A DNA stretch of 64,000 nucleotides from the NCBI GenBank assembly GCA_963773765.1, contig CAVZCC010000008.1:372001-436000 (forward strand). Direction: 5' to 3'. The stretch's first letter is position 1; each line of letters begins with the position of its first letter. The translations under genes were made by a program, and so were the position numbers. Source of the stretch: CAVZCC01 sp963773765. Lineage in GTDB: Bacteria > Actinomycetota > Acidimicrobiia > Acidimicrobiales > Microtrichaceae. Below the pieces are notes generated by a model. That model was not told the DNA's origin. It searched no databases and saw nothing but the letters and a program-made list of their open reading frames with translations. Shown here piece after piece: positions 15,452 to 24,200 of the stretch.

Positions 15452-16594
15452 TCAGATGATCTTGAGCTCCGGGTTGAACCGTCGGGTGGGGGCCAGCTCC
15501 ACGTCGACCTGCTCCGCGATGGCCCGGAACGCGGCAGACGCCTCCGCATCGGGGTCGACGGCCACGATGGGACGACCGGAGTCGCCACCTTCCCGCAACG
15601 CCGGGACCAGGGGGATCTTGCCCAGGAACGGGACCTCGATCCGGTTGGCCAACTCCTCGCCTCCGCCCGCACCGAAGATCTCGTAGCGGGTGCCGTCGTC
15701 GCCGGTGAACCAGGACATGTTCTCGATCACGCCCTTGACGTCCAGGCGGACCTTGTCCGCCATGAAGGCCGCCCGCTGCGCCACCTTCTGGGCCGCGGGC
15801 TGGGGGGTGGTCACCACGTAGAGCTCGGCACGGGGCAGGAACTGGGCCAACGAGATGGAGATGTCACCGGTGCCGGGCGGCAGGTCCACCACCAGGTAGT
15901 CGGGCTCGTCCCAGTAGACGTCGGTCAGGAACTGCTCCAGGGCCTTGTGCAGCATCGGCCCCCGCCAGATGACGGGTTGGTCCTCCTGGACGAAGAAGCC
16001 CATGGAGATGCAGGTGACGCCATAGGCCTCGGGCGGCACGATCATCTGGTCGATCAGCACCGGCGGTCGCTCCACACCGAGCATGCGGGGGATGGAGAAG
16101 CCCCAGACGTCGGCGTCCACCACCGCGACCTTCTTGCCCCGCTGGGCCAGCGCGATGGCCAGGTTCGTGGTGACCGAGGACTTGCCCACGCCGCCCTTGC
16201 CGGAGGCGATCAGCAGCACCCGGGTGCGCGACGACGGATCGGCGAAGGGGATCGCCCGGCCCTCGGCGTGGCCATGGGCGGGCTGGGACCCCGCGGTGGC
16301 GCCGGGATCACCGTGGAGCTGCTCGCGGAGCGAGGCCCGTTCCTCGTCGGTCATCGACGTGAAGTCCAGCGCCACCGTCTCCACGCCCTCCAGGTCCCTG
16401 ACCGCGGCGGTCACCCGCTGGGTGATCTCCGCCTTGAGGGGGCAGCCCGGGATGGTGAGGGCGATCTGCACCGACACCTCGGGCAGGGCGATGGCGATGG
16501 TGCGGACCATGTTCAGGTCCACGATCGATCGGTGCAGCTCGGGGTCCTGGACGGGGCGGAGGGCCTCGATGACGTCTGCTTCGGTCAGGGGCAT
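15452..16594 (-). CDS. mrp: Mrp/ApbC-type iron-sulfur cluster carrier ATPase
   Basis: Protein of 380 residues. The N-terminal MIP18/DUF59 domain (1-80, with PGCPLKAEI) is followed by a ParA-like ATPase with deviant Walker A SGKGGVGKSS (131-140), VVDADVWGFSIPRMLG and VVDLPPGTGDI. Such proteins carry or assemble Fe-S clusters in the cytoplasm. The C-terminal region, where many homologues have CxxC, here reads ENMSWFTGDDGTRYEIFG without cysteine, which appears to be the actinobacterial form. ATG 16594 is the natural start. Two hairpins upstream separate it from the DUF3237 gene. A SufR-like regulator and a cysteine desulfurase lie 0.6 kb away on the other strand. Confidence 0.92.
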   Translation of the reverse strand: MPLTEADVIEALRPVQDPELHRSIVDLNMVRTIAIALPEVSVQIALTIPGCPLKAEITQRVTAAVRDLEGVETVALDFTSMTDEERASLREQLHGDPGATAGSQPAHGHAEGRAIPFADPSSRTRVLLIASGKGGVGKSSVTTNLAIALAQRGKKVAVVDADVWGFSIPRMLGVERPPVLIDQMIVPPEAYGVTCISMGFFVQEDQPVIWRGPMLHKALEQFLTDVYWDEPDYLVVDLPPGTGDISISLAQFLPRAELYVVTTPQPAAQKVAQRAAFMADKVRLDVKGVIENMSWFTGDDGTRYEIFGAGGGEELANRIEVPFLGKIPLVPALREGGDSGRPIVAVDPDAEASAAFRAIAEQVDVELAPTRRFNPELKII

Positions 16595-16631
16595 GACGGA
16601 CTGGTTCCTTTGGGGGTTGCCGGCGGCGGGC

Positions 16632-16671
16632 GGGCCGTCCGGATCGGACGGCCCTGGTGGGAAACGCCACC
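16632..16671 (-). terminator. Two consecutive hairpins between the DUF3237 gene and mrp
   Basis: A perfect 10-bp stem with a 3-nt loop (16632-16641 with 16645-16654) is preceded in the minus direction by a smaller GGTGG/CCACC stem (16656-16671). They lie 46 bases past the DUF3237 stop and 37 bases before the mrp start, so they could end the first transcript or attenuate mrp. Confidence 0.6.
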
Positions 16672-16717
16672 GGGGACCGCGAGCTTCCCCAATCCCCGGC
16701 CCGGCTTCAAGACGGGG

Positions 16718-17140
16718 TCAGGACCGGGGCTCGTACCACTCGTAGCGGACCGCCTGTCCGTCGGTCGTGCCCACCCCGATGGCCTGCACCGTGTTGAGCC
16801 ACGCGTACCGCTCGTCGGAGGTCTCGAACGTGGGCGCCACGTGGAACGGCACCGAACCCGGGCCGTCGGTCACGTCCATGCGGCCCCGGTACTGGACGAA
16901 GATGAGCGCCCCGTCGTCGGTGCGGATGGTGGCCCGCACGTCCACGGTGCCCACGGTGCCGTTGACCACCAGCCAGTCCGCGGCCGAACCCGCCGCCAGG
17001 GTGCCCTGCAGCCGCTCGCCGGTCACGGTGCCCGACGCCACCTCGGCGATGACCCGCAGGCCGGCAGGGCCGTCACCGACCCAGACCGTCTCCCCCAGGG
17101 TGATGTCGACGGTGCAGAGGGGGACGAGTTCGAGCGCCAT
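16718..17140 (-). CDS. DUF3237 family protein
   Basis: Protein of 140 residues matching the DUF3237 beta-barrel family: LELVPLCTVDITLGETVWVGDGPAGLRVI, a central GTVDVRATIRTDDGALIFVQYRGR, and the C-terminal FETSDERYAWLNTVQAIGVG...VRYEWYE. The family has no firmly known biochemical role; some members sit in aromatic or polyketide gene clusters, but nothing here suggests that. ATG 17140 is preferred to an in-frame GTG two codons earlier. It is divergent from the SufR-like gene, with an 81-base shared promoter region. Confidence 0.8.
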   Translation of the reverse strand: MALELVPLCTVDITLGETVWVGDGPAGLRVIAEVASGTVTGERLQGTLAAGSAADWLVVNGTVGTVDVRATIRTDDGALIFVQYRGRMDVTDGPGSVPFHVAPTFETSDERYAWLNTVQAIGVGTTDGQAVRYEWYEPRS

Positions 17141-17221
17141 GGCCACACCCTAGGACCGGCCAGTGGGTGCGGGCCGGGGGGCCGAACGGGGCCGAACGGG
17201 CTCCACCGGTACGCTTGGCCC

Positions 17222-17926
17222 GTGGCCGCCCTGAGTCCTACCGAGTTCGCGTCGGCCGTCACCGCGATCACGTCGGCGTTCGGCGACCCCACACGCCGGG
17301 AGATCTACCTGTTCGCACATTCGAGCGACACCGGGGTGACCGCGTCGGAGGTGGCGGACAAGTTCGACCTCCACGCCAACGTGGCCCGCCACCACCTGGA
17401 CAAGCTCGCGTCCGGTGGGTACCTGGAGATCTCCACGGAGCGGCCCGCCGGCGGTGCCGGGCGGCCGTCCAAGCGGTACCGCGCCTCCGCCGAGGAGGTC
17501 ACCCTGGACGTCCCGGTGCGCCACGACGACGTGCTCGTCGAGCTCCTGGGCCGGGCGCTGGCAGAACTGGGCCCGGACCGGGCCGCGGCCCTGGCCGAGG
17601 AGGTCGGCGTGGAGTACGGCCGCACCATGGCGGGCGCCATGGGTGACCACACCACCAAGTCGTTCCGGGCCGCCCTGCACGTGGTGGCCGACGCCCTCTC
17701 CGCCCACGGGTTCGCCGCCCACGCCGAGAAGGAGGGCAACAAGCTGCGCATCGTCACGGAGCACTGCCCGTTCGGTGACGCCGCGGTGGAGCACCCGGTG
17801 ATCTGCGCGGTGGACCGCGGCATGGTCAAGGGCATGCTCGGCACGCTGTACGGCGAGACCAGTGTGGACGTCACGTCCTCGGTGCCGGGCGGCGACCAGC
17901 ACTGCGTCACCGACGTCGACGACTGA
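17222..17926 (+). CDS. SufR-like iron-sulfur HTH regulator
   Basis: Protein of 234 residues. An N-terminal winged helix (about 8-90: FGDPTRREIYLFAHSS, VTASEVADKFDLHANVARHHLDKLASGGYL, RPSKRYRAS) is followed by a sensor domain with cysteines at 182, 195 and 228. The C182-x12-C195 spacing is that of the SufR family, which binds a [4Fe-4S] cluster and represses Fe-S assembly genes when clusters are plentiful. The next gene, 10 bases downstream, is a cysteine desulfurase, which fits. The rest of a suf operon (sufB, C, D, U) is not next to it. GTG 17222 follows a region without coding character. Confidence 0.82.
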   Translation: MAALSPTEFASAVTAITSAFGDPTRREIYLFAHSSDTGVTASEVADKFDLHANVARHHLDKLASGGYLEISTERPAGGAGRPSKRYRASAEEVTLDVPVRHDDVLVELLGRALAELGPDRAAALAEEVGVEYGRTMAGAMGDHTTKSFRAALHVVADALSAHGFAAHAEKEGNKLRIVTEHCPFGDAAVEHPVICAVDRGMVKGMLGTLYGETSVDVTSSVPGGDQHCVTDVDD

Positions 17927-17936
17927 GGGGCCGTCC

Positions 17937-19094
17937 GTGGCCCCGCCGCCCGTGAACGCCCACCGTGCCTACCTGGACCACGCCTCCACCGCGCCCCTGC
18001 GGCCGGCGGCAGCGGCCGCCATCCGGTCCTGGCTGGACGACGGGCCGGTGCACGGGGATCCGGGACGCATCCACCACGAGGGCATGGCGTCCCGCCACGC
18101 GGTCGAACTGGCCCGGGAACAGGTGGCGGCGCTCCTGGGCGCCCGGACCCGGGAGGTCGTGTTCACCTCCGGCGCGACCGAGTCCATCGCCGCGGCCACC
18201 TTCGGGGCGCGGACCCGCGGCGGTGGTGGGGGGCACGTGGCCCTGGCCGCGGTGGAGCACTCGGCCGTCCGGCAGTGGGCCGAGCGGGGTGAGCACACGG
18301 TGGTGGGCGTCGACCGCACCGGCCGCGTCGACCCCGACGACCTGCTCGACGTCATCGGACCGGACACGGTGCTGGTCCACCTGCAGTGGGGCAACCACGA
18401 GGTCGGCACGCTCCAGCCCGTGGTGGCGGTCGTGGCCGCGTGCCGGGAGCGGGGCGTGCTGGTCCACGTGGACGCGGCCCAGGCCGCCGGCCGGGTGCCG
18501 ATCGACTTCGTGGCCCTGGGGGCGGACCTGATGTCGGTGTCCGGCCACAAGTTCGGCGCCCCCACCGGGACCGGTGCCCTCCTGGTGCGCCGCGGGCTGC
18601 GCCTGCCGCCGCTGCTGGTGGGCGGCGACCAGGAACGGGCCCGGCGGGCCGGGTTGGAGAACGTCCTGGGCGTGGTCGGGCTGGGGGCGGCCGCCGTGGA
18701 GGCGTCGGCGGCCATGGAGGAGGAGTCGGCCCGGTCCCGGCTCCTCACCGACCGGGTCCGGGCCTGGGCCGACGCCACGGCCGGGGTGGACGTCCTGGGA
18801 GCGAGGGGAGCCGACGCCCTCCCCCACCTGGTCTGCCTGGCCATCCAGGGAATCGAGCCCCAGCCCGTGCTGCTGGGCCTGGACCAGGCCGGCATCGCGG
18901 CCCACTCCGGGTCGTCGTGCTCGTCCGAGGCGCTGGAGCCGTCGCCGGTCCTGGAGGCCATGGGGGTGGATGCGCAGCGGTCCCTGCGCCTCTCCGTGGG
19001 GTGGGACACCACCGACGAGGACATCGACCGCCTGCTCGTGGCCCTGCCGGATGTGATCGGGCGGCTCCGGTCGCTGGGACCGACGCCGGGCTGA
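17937..19094 (+). CDS. Class V aminotransferase, IscS/NifS-like cysteine desulfurase
   Basis: Protein of 385 residues. It takes sulfur from cysteine as an enzyme-bound persulfide, using PLP. The PLP lysine is K205 in SVSGHKFGAPTGTG and the catalytic cysteine C328 in HSGSSCSSE; TSGATESI (78-84), WGNHEVGTLQ and HVDAAQAAG are also intact. The active-site loop resembles the IscS/NifS group rather than SufS. GTG 17937 has GAGGGG six bases upstream and follows the SufR-like gene by 10 bases, so the two form an operon. It may supply sulfur for Fe-S clusters or tRNA thiolation. Confidence 0.88.
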   Translation: MAPPPVNAHRAYLDHASTAPLRPAAAAAIRSWLDDGPVHGDPGRIHHEGMASRHAVELAREQVAALLGARTREVVFTSGATESIAAATFGARTRGGGGGHVALAAVEHSAVRQWAERGEHTVVGVDRTGRVDPDDLLDVIGPDTVLVHLQWGNHEVGTLQPVVAVVAACRERGVLVHVDAAQAAGRVPIDFVALGADLMSVSGHKFGAPTGTGALLVRRGLRLPPLLVGGDQERARRAGLENVLGVVGLGAAAVEASAAMEEESARSRLLTDRVRAWADATAGVDVLGARGADALPHLVCLAIQGIEPQPVLLGLDQAGIAAHSGSSCSSEALEPSPVLEAMGVDAQRSLRLSVGWDTTDEDIDRLLVALPDVIGRLRSLGPTPG

Positions 19095-19135
19095 GGCGAT
19101 TCGGACCAGCCCGGCCCGTCGTGCATGCTGGACAG

Positions 19136-19921
19136 GTGCCGCAGGACGTACGGGTCATGGACGGGACGGACGGGGCGTCCGCCGACTTCTTCGCCGAACA
19201 GGGCTGGCTGCTGACCGACCCGCTGGGGTCGGACGGCGCGGCCGAGGTCCGGGCCTGGATCGAGGAGGTGGCCTCCTGGCCCGACGACGGCGGGTGGCTC
19301 CACTACCGCGAGCTGACCGACCACGGGCCGGCCCTGTGCCGGACGGAGAACTTCACGCCGTTCCACGCCGGGCTGCGCGCCCTGCTGCGGGGCGGAACCA
19401 TGGTGGCGATCGCCTCCACGCTGCTGGGTGAGCCGGCGGTGCTGTACAAGGAGAAGATCAACTACAAGCTCCCGGGCGGTGCCGGTTACGCGCCGCACCA
19501 GGACGCCCCCGCCTACCCCTTCATCGCGGCGCACGTGTCGTGCATGGTGGCCGTCGACGACGCCACGGCGGACAACGGTTGCCTGGAGGTGGTCTCCGGC
19601 ATGCACCACCAGGTGCTGGACATGGACGATGGCGGCTGCATCGCGCCGGCGGTGGTGGCGGAACTGGACTGGACGACGGTGCCGGTCCGGGCGGGACAGA
19701 CGCTGTGGTTCCACTCCCGCACACCGCACCGCAGCGGGCCCAACCTCACCTCGGTCCCCCGCCGCGCGTTGTACCCCACCTACAACGCGGCGAGCGAGGG
19801 GGACCTGCGCGACGACTACTACCGGGAGAAGCTGGAGCAGTTCCGCACGGGCGGCGGCAGGGCCGACGGACTGGTCCAGGTCTCCCTGATCGACGACTTC
19901 CAGGGACGCCCGGTCCGGTGA
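19136..19921 (+). CDS. PhyH-family Fe(II)/2-oxoglutarate dioxygenase (PhnY-like)
   Basis: Protein of 261 residues of the phytanoyl-CoA dioxygenase superfamily. The iron-binding facial triad is visible: HxD in APHQDAPAYPF (H121, D123) and the distal His in HSRTPHRSGPN (H198), with basic residues just after for 2-oxoglutarate. The reaction is hydroxylation of a C-H next to a polar group. The following gene encodes a PhnZ-like HD oxygenase; in known systems a PhyH enzyme (PhnY) hydroxylates an aminoalkylphosphonate and PhnZ then cleaves the C-P bond. That role is inferred. Start is GTG 19136 or ATG 19157; neither has a strong ribosome binding site. The stop codon lies in a 15-bp repeat that also supplies the next gene's start. 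Confidence 0.8.
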   Translation: MPQDVRVMDGTDGASADFFAEQGWLLTDPLGSDGAAEVRAWIEEVASWPDDGGWLHYRELTDHGPALCRTENFTPFHAGLRALLRGGTMVAIASTLLGEPAVLYKEKINYKLPGGAGYAPHQDAPAYPFIAAHVSCMVAVDDATADNGCLEVVSGMHHQVLDMDDGGCIAPAVVAELDWTTVPVRAGQTLWFHSRTPHRSGPNLTSVPRRALYPTYNAASEGDLRDDYYREKLEQFRTGGGRADGLVQVSLIDDFQGRPVR

Positions 19922-19959
19922 GCACGGAGCCGGTGAGCACGGAGCCGGTGAGGACGGGA
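19915..19959. repeat. Three 15-bp tandem copies carrying stop and start codons
   Basis: CCGGTGAGCACGGAG at 19915-19929 and 19930-19944 is perfect; a third copy at 19945-19959 has two changes. Each contains TGA (dioxygenase stop frame) overlapped by GTG (next gene's frame), and copies two and three have GGAG just before the GTG. Up to three start signals are thus stacked at 19918, 19933 and 19948. Confidence 0.9.
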
Positions 19960-20550
19960 CCGGAGCGACCCGGAGCCGGGCCGGACCGGGCCGCGGCGCG
20001 GTCGGTCGACGAGGTGCTGGACCTGTACCGGCGCTTCGGCTCGGACCACTACGACGAGGCCATCACGCAACTGGACCACGGCCTCCAGTGCGCCGCGCTG
20101 GCCGGGGCCGAGGGCGCGACCGACGCCCTGGTGGCCGCGGCGCTCCTGCACGACGTCGGGCACCTGCTGCACCTGCGGGCCGGAGGCACCGGGCCGGAGG
20201 TGGCGGACCTGGACCACGAGTCCGTCGGTGCCCGCTACCTGGCGGGGCTGTTCGGGCCGGCGGTGACCGGTCCGGTCGCGCTGCACGTCCGGGCCAAGCG
20301 CTACCTGTGTGCCGTCGAGCCCGACCTGGTCGACAGGCTGTCCGACGGTTCCCGGGCCAGCCTGGTCCGCCAGGGCGGTCCCATGGACCGGGCCGAGGCC
20401 GATGCGTTCGCGGCCAACCCCGGGAGTGCGGACGCCGTCCGGCTGCGGCGCTGGGACGACAGCGGCAAGGTGGAGGGGCTCACCGTCGCCCCGCTGGAGT
20501 CCTACGTTCCCCTGCTCGAACGCCTGGCCGCCATCGACCCCACGCCATGA
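19918..20550 (+). CDS. PhnZ-like HD-domain mixed-valent diiron oxygenase
   Basis: Protein of 210 residues. It has the PhnZ pattern of HD oxygenases that cleave C-P or C-C bonds: E47, H54 (ITQLDHGLQCA), H78-D79 (LLHDVGHLL, with H82), H100 (LDHESVGARYL), H123 and K127 (ALHVRAKRYL), and D180 (RRWDDSGK). The spacings match the known metal and substrate ligands of PhnZ almost residue for residue, as does RQGGPMDRAEA. One difference: the position of the PhnZ gating Tyr is His44 here, with a Tyr one residue later. GTG 19918 overlaps the dioxygenase stop, and the first 11 residues are an STEPV repeat from a tandem duplication. The substrate could be a phosphonate or an inositol-like polyol. Confidence 0.82.
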   Translation: MSTEPVSTEPVRTGPERPGAGPDRAAARSVDEVLDLYRRFGSDHYDEAITQLDHGLQCAALAGAEGATDALVAAALLHDVGHLLHLRAGGTGPEVADLDHESVGARYLAGLFGPAVTGPVALHVRAKRYLCAVEPDLVDRLSDGSRASLVRQGGPMDRAEADAFAANPGSADAVRLRRWDDSGKVEGLTVAPLESYVPLLERLAAIDPTP

Positions 20551-21170
20551 GCGCCACGGCGCAACCGCCCGACGTGGTCATCTTCGACCTCGACGGCGTG
20601 ATCCGGCACTGGAACGACGACCAGCTCGACGAGGTGGAGGCCGCGTTCGGCCTGCCCCCCCGGACCATCATCACCGTCGCCTTCTCCCCGGAGCTGGGAC
20701 CGGAGGCCATCACCGGCCGCCTCACCTACCGCGAGTGGATGGATGCGATCCGCCGCCGGGTGCTGGACGATCACGGCGAGGGGGTGGCCGGGGCGCTGGA
20801 CGAGTGGGAGGCCAACGTCGGCCTGGTGGACACCGAGATGGTGGGGGTGCTGCGCTCGGTGCGGAGCCACGCCACGGTCGCGTTGCTGTCCAACGGCACC
20901 ACCAGGCTGCGGCGGGACCTGCACGTGCTGGACCTGCTGGACGAGTTCGACGTGGTGTTCAACACCGCCGAGCTCGGCATCGCCAAGCCGGACCCGGAGG
21001 TGTTCCGGCTGGTGTGCAGCCGGCTCGACGTGGACCCGGGGGACACGCTGTTCGTGGACGATCTGGCCGAGAACGTCGCCGGGGCCACCGCAGCAGGGCT
21101 CCGGGCGCACCGGCACCTGGACCCCGGGCGGACCACCGCCTTCCTCCGGTCCGAGGGCCTCCCGCTCTGA
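20547..21170 (+). CDS. HAD-superfamily hydrolase (class IA)
   Basis: Protein of 207 residues with all four HAD motifs: FDLDGV (nucleophile and acid Asp) near residue 14, SNGTT, GIAKPDPEVF with the lysine, and LFVDDLAENV. A small helical cap between motifs I and II is typical for dehalogenase/phosphatase-like members. Its ATG overlaps the stop of the PhnZ-like gene (ATGA), so the PhyH, HD and HAD proteins are made from one coupled transcript. A HAD enzyme could remove phosphate from, or hydrolyse, a product of the first two steps. It is not a clear phosphonoacetaldehyde hydrolase. Confidence 0.85.
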   Translation: MSATAQPPDVVIFDLDGVIRHWNDDQLDEVEAAFGLPPRTIITVAFSPELGPEAITGRLTYREWMDAIRRRVLDDHGEGVAGALDEWEANVGLVDTEMVGVLRSVRSHATVALLSNGTTRLRRDLHVLDLLDEFDVVFNTAELGIAKPDPEVFRLVCSRLDVDPGDTLFVDDLAENVAGATAAGLRAHRHLDPGRTTAFLRSEGLPL

Positions 21171-21187
21171 GCACCCACCGGCCGGAC

Positions 21188-21220
21188 TAGGTTCGCGACC
21201 GCTCGGGACGGGGGTCCCGA
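21188..21220 (+). promoter_or_regulatory. -10-like element and hairpin before the protease gene
   Basis: TAGGTT at 21188-21193 is the same -10-like hexamer as before whiB1, and is followed by a 7-bp perfect hairpin TCGGGAC-GGGG-GTCCCGA (21203-21220). The hairpin could end the upstream operon or act as an operator near +1. No convincing -35 was found. Confidence 0.35.
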
Positions 21221-21249
21221 CGCAGGCCGTGCGGACCGGGGGGAACGAC

Positions 21250-24200
21250 ATGGACCAGGGCACCGCGACGCGACGCGTCGGCAGGACGGGAGCGTTGCTG
21301 GTGGCGTTCGTCCTCCTCGCCGCGGCGTGCACCACTCCGTCGCCCCCGGGTGGCGTGCAGGTCCCGGACGACCCGCCGCCGGCGCCGGGCACACCGCTGC
21401 TCCCGGCCCACCTGGACTGCCCCCGCTGGCGCTACGACGGGGTGGCACCCGGACCGCTGCCGGCCGAGTGGGACGATGACGACTACCGCTTCGGCTCCTT
21501 CCGCGACCCCGGTTCGGCCCGCTCCCCCCACCGCCTGTGCGGACAGCTGGGCTCGGCGGTGGACCTGGCCTGGGGCGTGACGCGGGGCCGACCCGACGTG
21601 GTGATCGCCGTGCTCGACTCCGGCATCAAGTGGAAGGACAAGGCGGCCATGGCCGACCTGGCCGACCAGGCCTACCTGAACCGGGGGGAGCTGCCACCGC
21701 CGCAGCCCGCCGGTGCCGCCGACCCGCACGACCGCAACGGCGACGGACGCTTCACCGTGTCCGACTACGCCGGGGACGACCGGGTCACGGACCGCAACCG
21801 CAACGGCCTGCTGGACCCCGAGGACCTGATCCTGACCCCGGCGTTCAACAACGGCACCGATGACGACGCCAACGGCTACGTGGACGACATCTCCGGCTGG
21901 GACGTGCTCAACGACGACAACGACCCGCTGGACGACGTGGAGTACGGACACGGCACCGGTGAGGCCCGCGACTCCACCGCGGCCCACAACGGCACCGGGG
22001 CGTTCGGCACCTGTGCCACGATGCCTGCACCTCCCGGTCCGGGTGGCGGACTCGTTCATCGCCGAGGGCGGCCGGTTCGCGGCGGGCGTGCTGTTCGGCC
22101 TGGACTCCGGTGCGGACGTGGTCCAGGAGGCACTCGGCGCCATCAACAACCCTCCCCAGGCCCAGCAGGCCATCGATGCCGCCCACCGCCGGGGGGTCCC
22201 CGTGGTGGCGTCCATGGCCGACGAGCAGTCCCAGCACGCCAACCTGCCCGCGGCGCTGGAGCGCACCATCCCGGTCAACTCGGTCACGGAGGCCGGCGAC
22301 TTCCTGGGCGACCTCGCCACCGCTGCCACCGGCCGCCGCGACGCCCTGGCCCTCAACGGGTGCACCAACACCGGCGGCATCGCCTGGGTGTCGGTGCCGT
22401 CCAACGGCTGCTCGTCGGAGGCCACCGGGAACTCCGCCGGCATGGTCGGCCTCATCGAGGCCGCGGCACGTGATGCGGGCATCGCACCGAACCCGGCGTT
22501 GGTGGCCGCCGGGCTCACCGGGCCGGGGCGCAACGTCCTGTCCGCCGACGAGGTGGCCCAGGTGCTGCGCGCCACCGCCGACGACATCGACTTCTCCACC
22601 CCGAACGCGGTGGACCCCGCCAACGAGACGGTCGACGACCTGGGCCAGGCCCGCTACCCGTCGGTGAAGGGCTGGGACGCCACCCACGGCCACGGGCGCA
22701 TCAACGCCTTCGAGGCGGTGCGGGCCGTGGCGGCCGGTGACATCCCACCCGAGGTGGACCTGCGCTCCCCCGACCTGTTCGCCACCCTGCCCGTCACCGG
22801 CACCGTGCCGGTGGAGGGACGGGTGGCCGCACCCCGGTCGTCCGGCTACGGCTACCGGGTCGAGTGGACCACCGGCCTGCAGGCCGCGCCCTCCCCCGCG
22901 ACGGACACGTGGCGCGTGATCGAGGAGCGGACCGGGCTCACTGCGCCGACCGACGGCACCCTGGCCACGCTGGACCTGGCCCAGTTGGCCGATGCGCTGC
23001 CGGCCGGCGGGACCGGGACGCCCACGACGGCCGACGGACGCCCCGACCCGGACCGCTTCACGGTACGGGTCCGCGTCGTGGTCACCGACGCGGAGGGTCG
23101 CATCGGCACCATGCACCGCCACGTCCAGGTCCACCACGACCCGGACCGGCTGGCCGTCCCCGACGCCCCCGGCGTGGGTGCCTCCAGCCCCGCCTTCGCC
23201 GACCTCGACGGCGACGGCCGGGCCGAGCTGCTGGTGGCGACCGACGAGGGGATCGTGCACGCCTTCGGGTCCGACGGCACCGACCTGGCGGGCTGGCCGG
23301 CCGACACGGGCCAGGCACCGTACTGGCACCCCGGCTCGCCCACGGCGTCGGCCGACGGCATCGACGCGCCGTCCCAGGCCGTCGGCATCGGTGCGCCGGC
23401 GGTGGACGACCTGGACGGCGACGGCTCGGTGGAGGTGGTGGTGGCCGACCTGGACGGCGAGGTCCACGTGTTCGGGGCCGACGGCGCCACGATCGCGGTG
23501 ATGACGCACCGATCCCGCGTACAGCCGCCAGCAGGACACGGACAAGCGCAACCGCATGAAGCGGGGGATCGTCGGCGGCGCGGCGCTGGGCGACCTGGAC
23601 GGCGACGAGCACCCTGGAGGTGGTCGTGGCGGCCATGGACCGCCACGTCTACGCCTGGCACCACGACGGGACCCCGGTGGACGGGTTCCCCGTCCTGGTG
23701 GTGGACCCGGACCAGGTCGCCGCGGTCGACCCCGTGGCGGAGACCGTCACCTTCGTCGACCCGGAGGCCACCCAGCAGGGCGGCGAACTGGTGGCCACGC
23801 CCGCGCTGGGCGACCTCACCGGAGACGGCCGTCCGGAGATCGTGGTGGGCTCCCAGGAGCAGTACGACGAGTCGGTGGCGGTGTTCCCCGGCATCGGGCT
23901 GCCCGGGACCAGCGGCAACACCCGCCTGTTCGCCATCGCTCCCGACGGCTCCCGGTCCACCGCAGGGACGGACCGCAACCCGGCGCACCCGGACGACGCC
24001 GCCTACCTGCCCGACTGGCCGGTCCGGCTCCCGATGTTCCTCACCAGCGTGCTGCCGACCATCGGCGACGGCGTGGCCACGCAGGCCGCCATCGGGGACG
24101 TGGACGGCGATGGTGCCCCGGAGGTCGTCGCCACCTCCGTCAGCGGCCAGACCATGGTGTTCGACGCCGACGGGACCAGCCCCTACCTGGAGCCGCTGGG

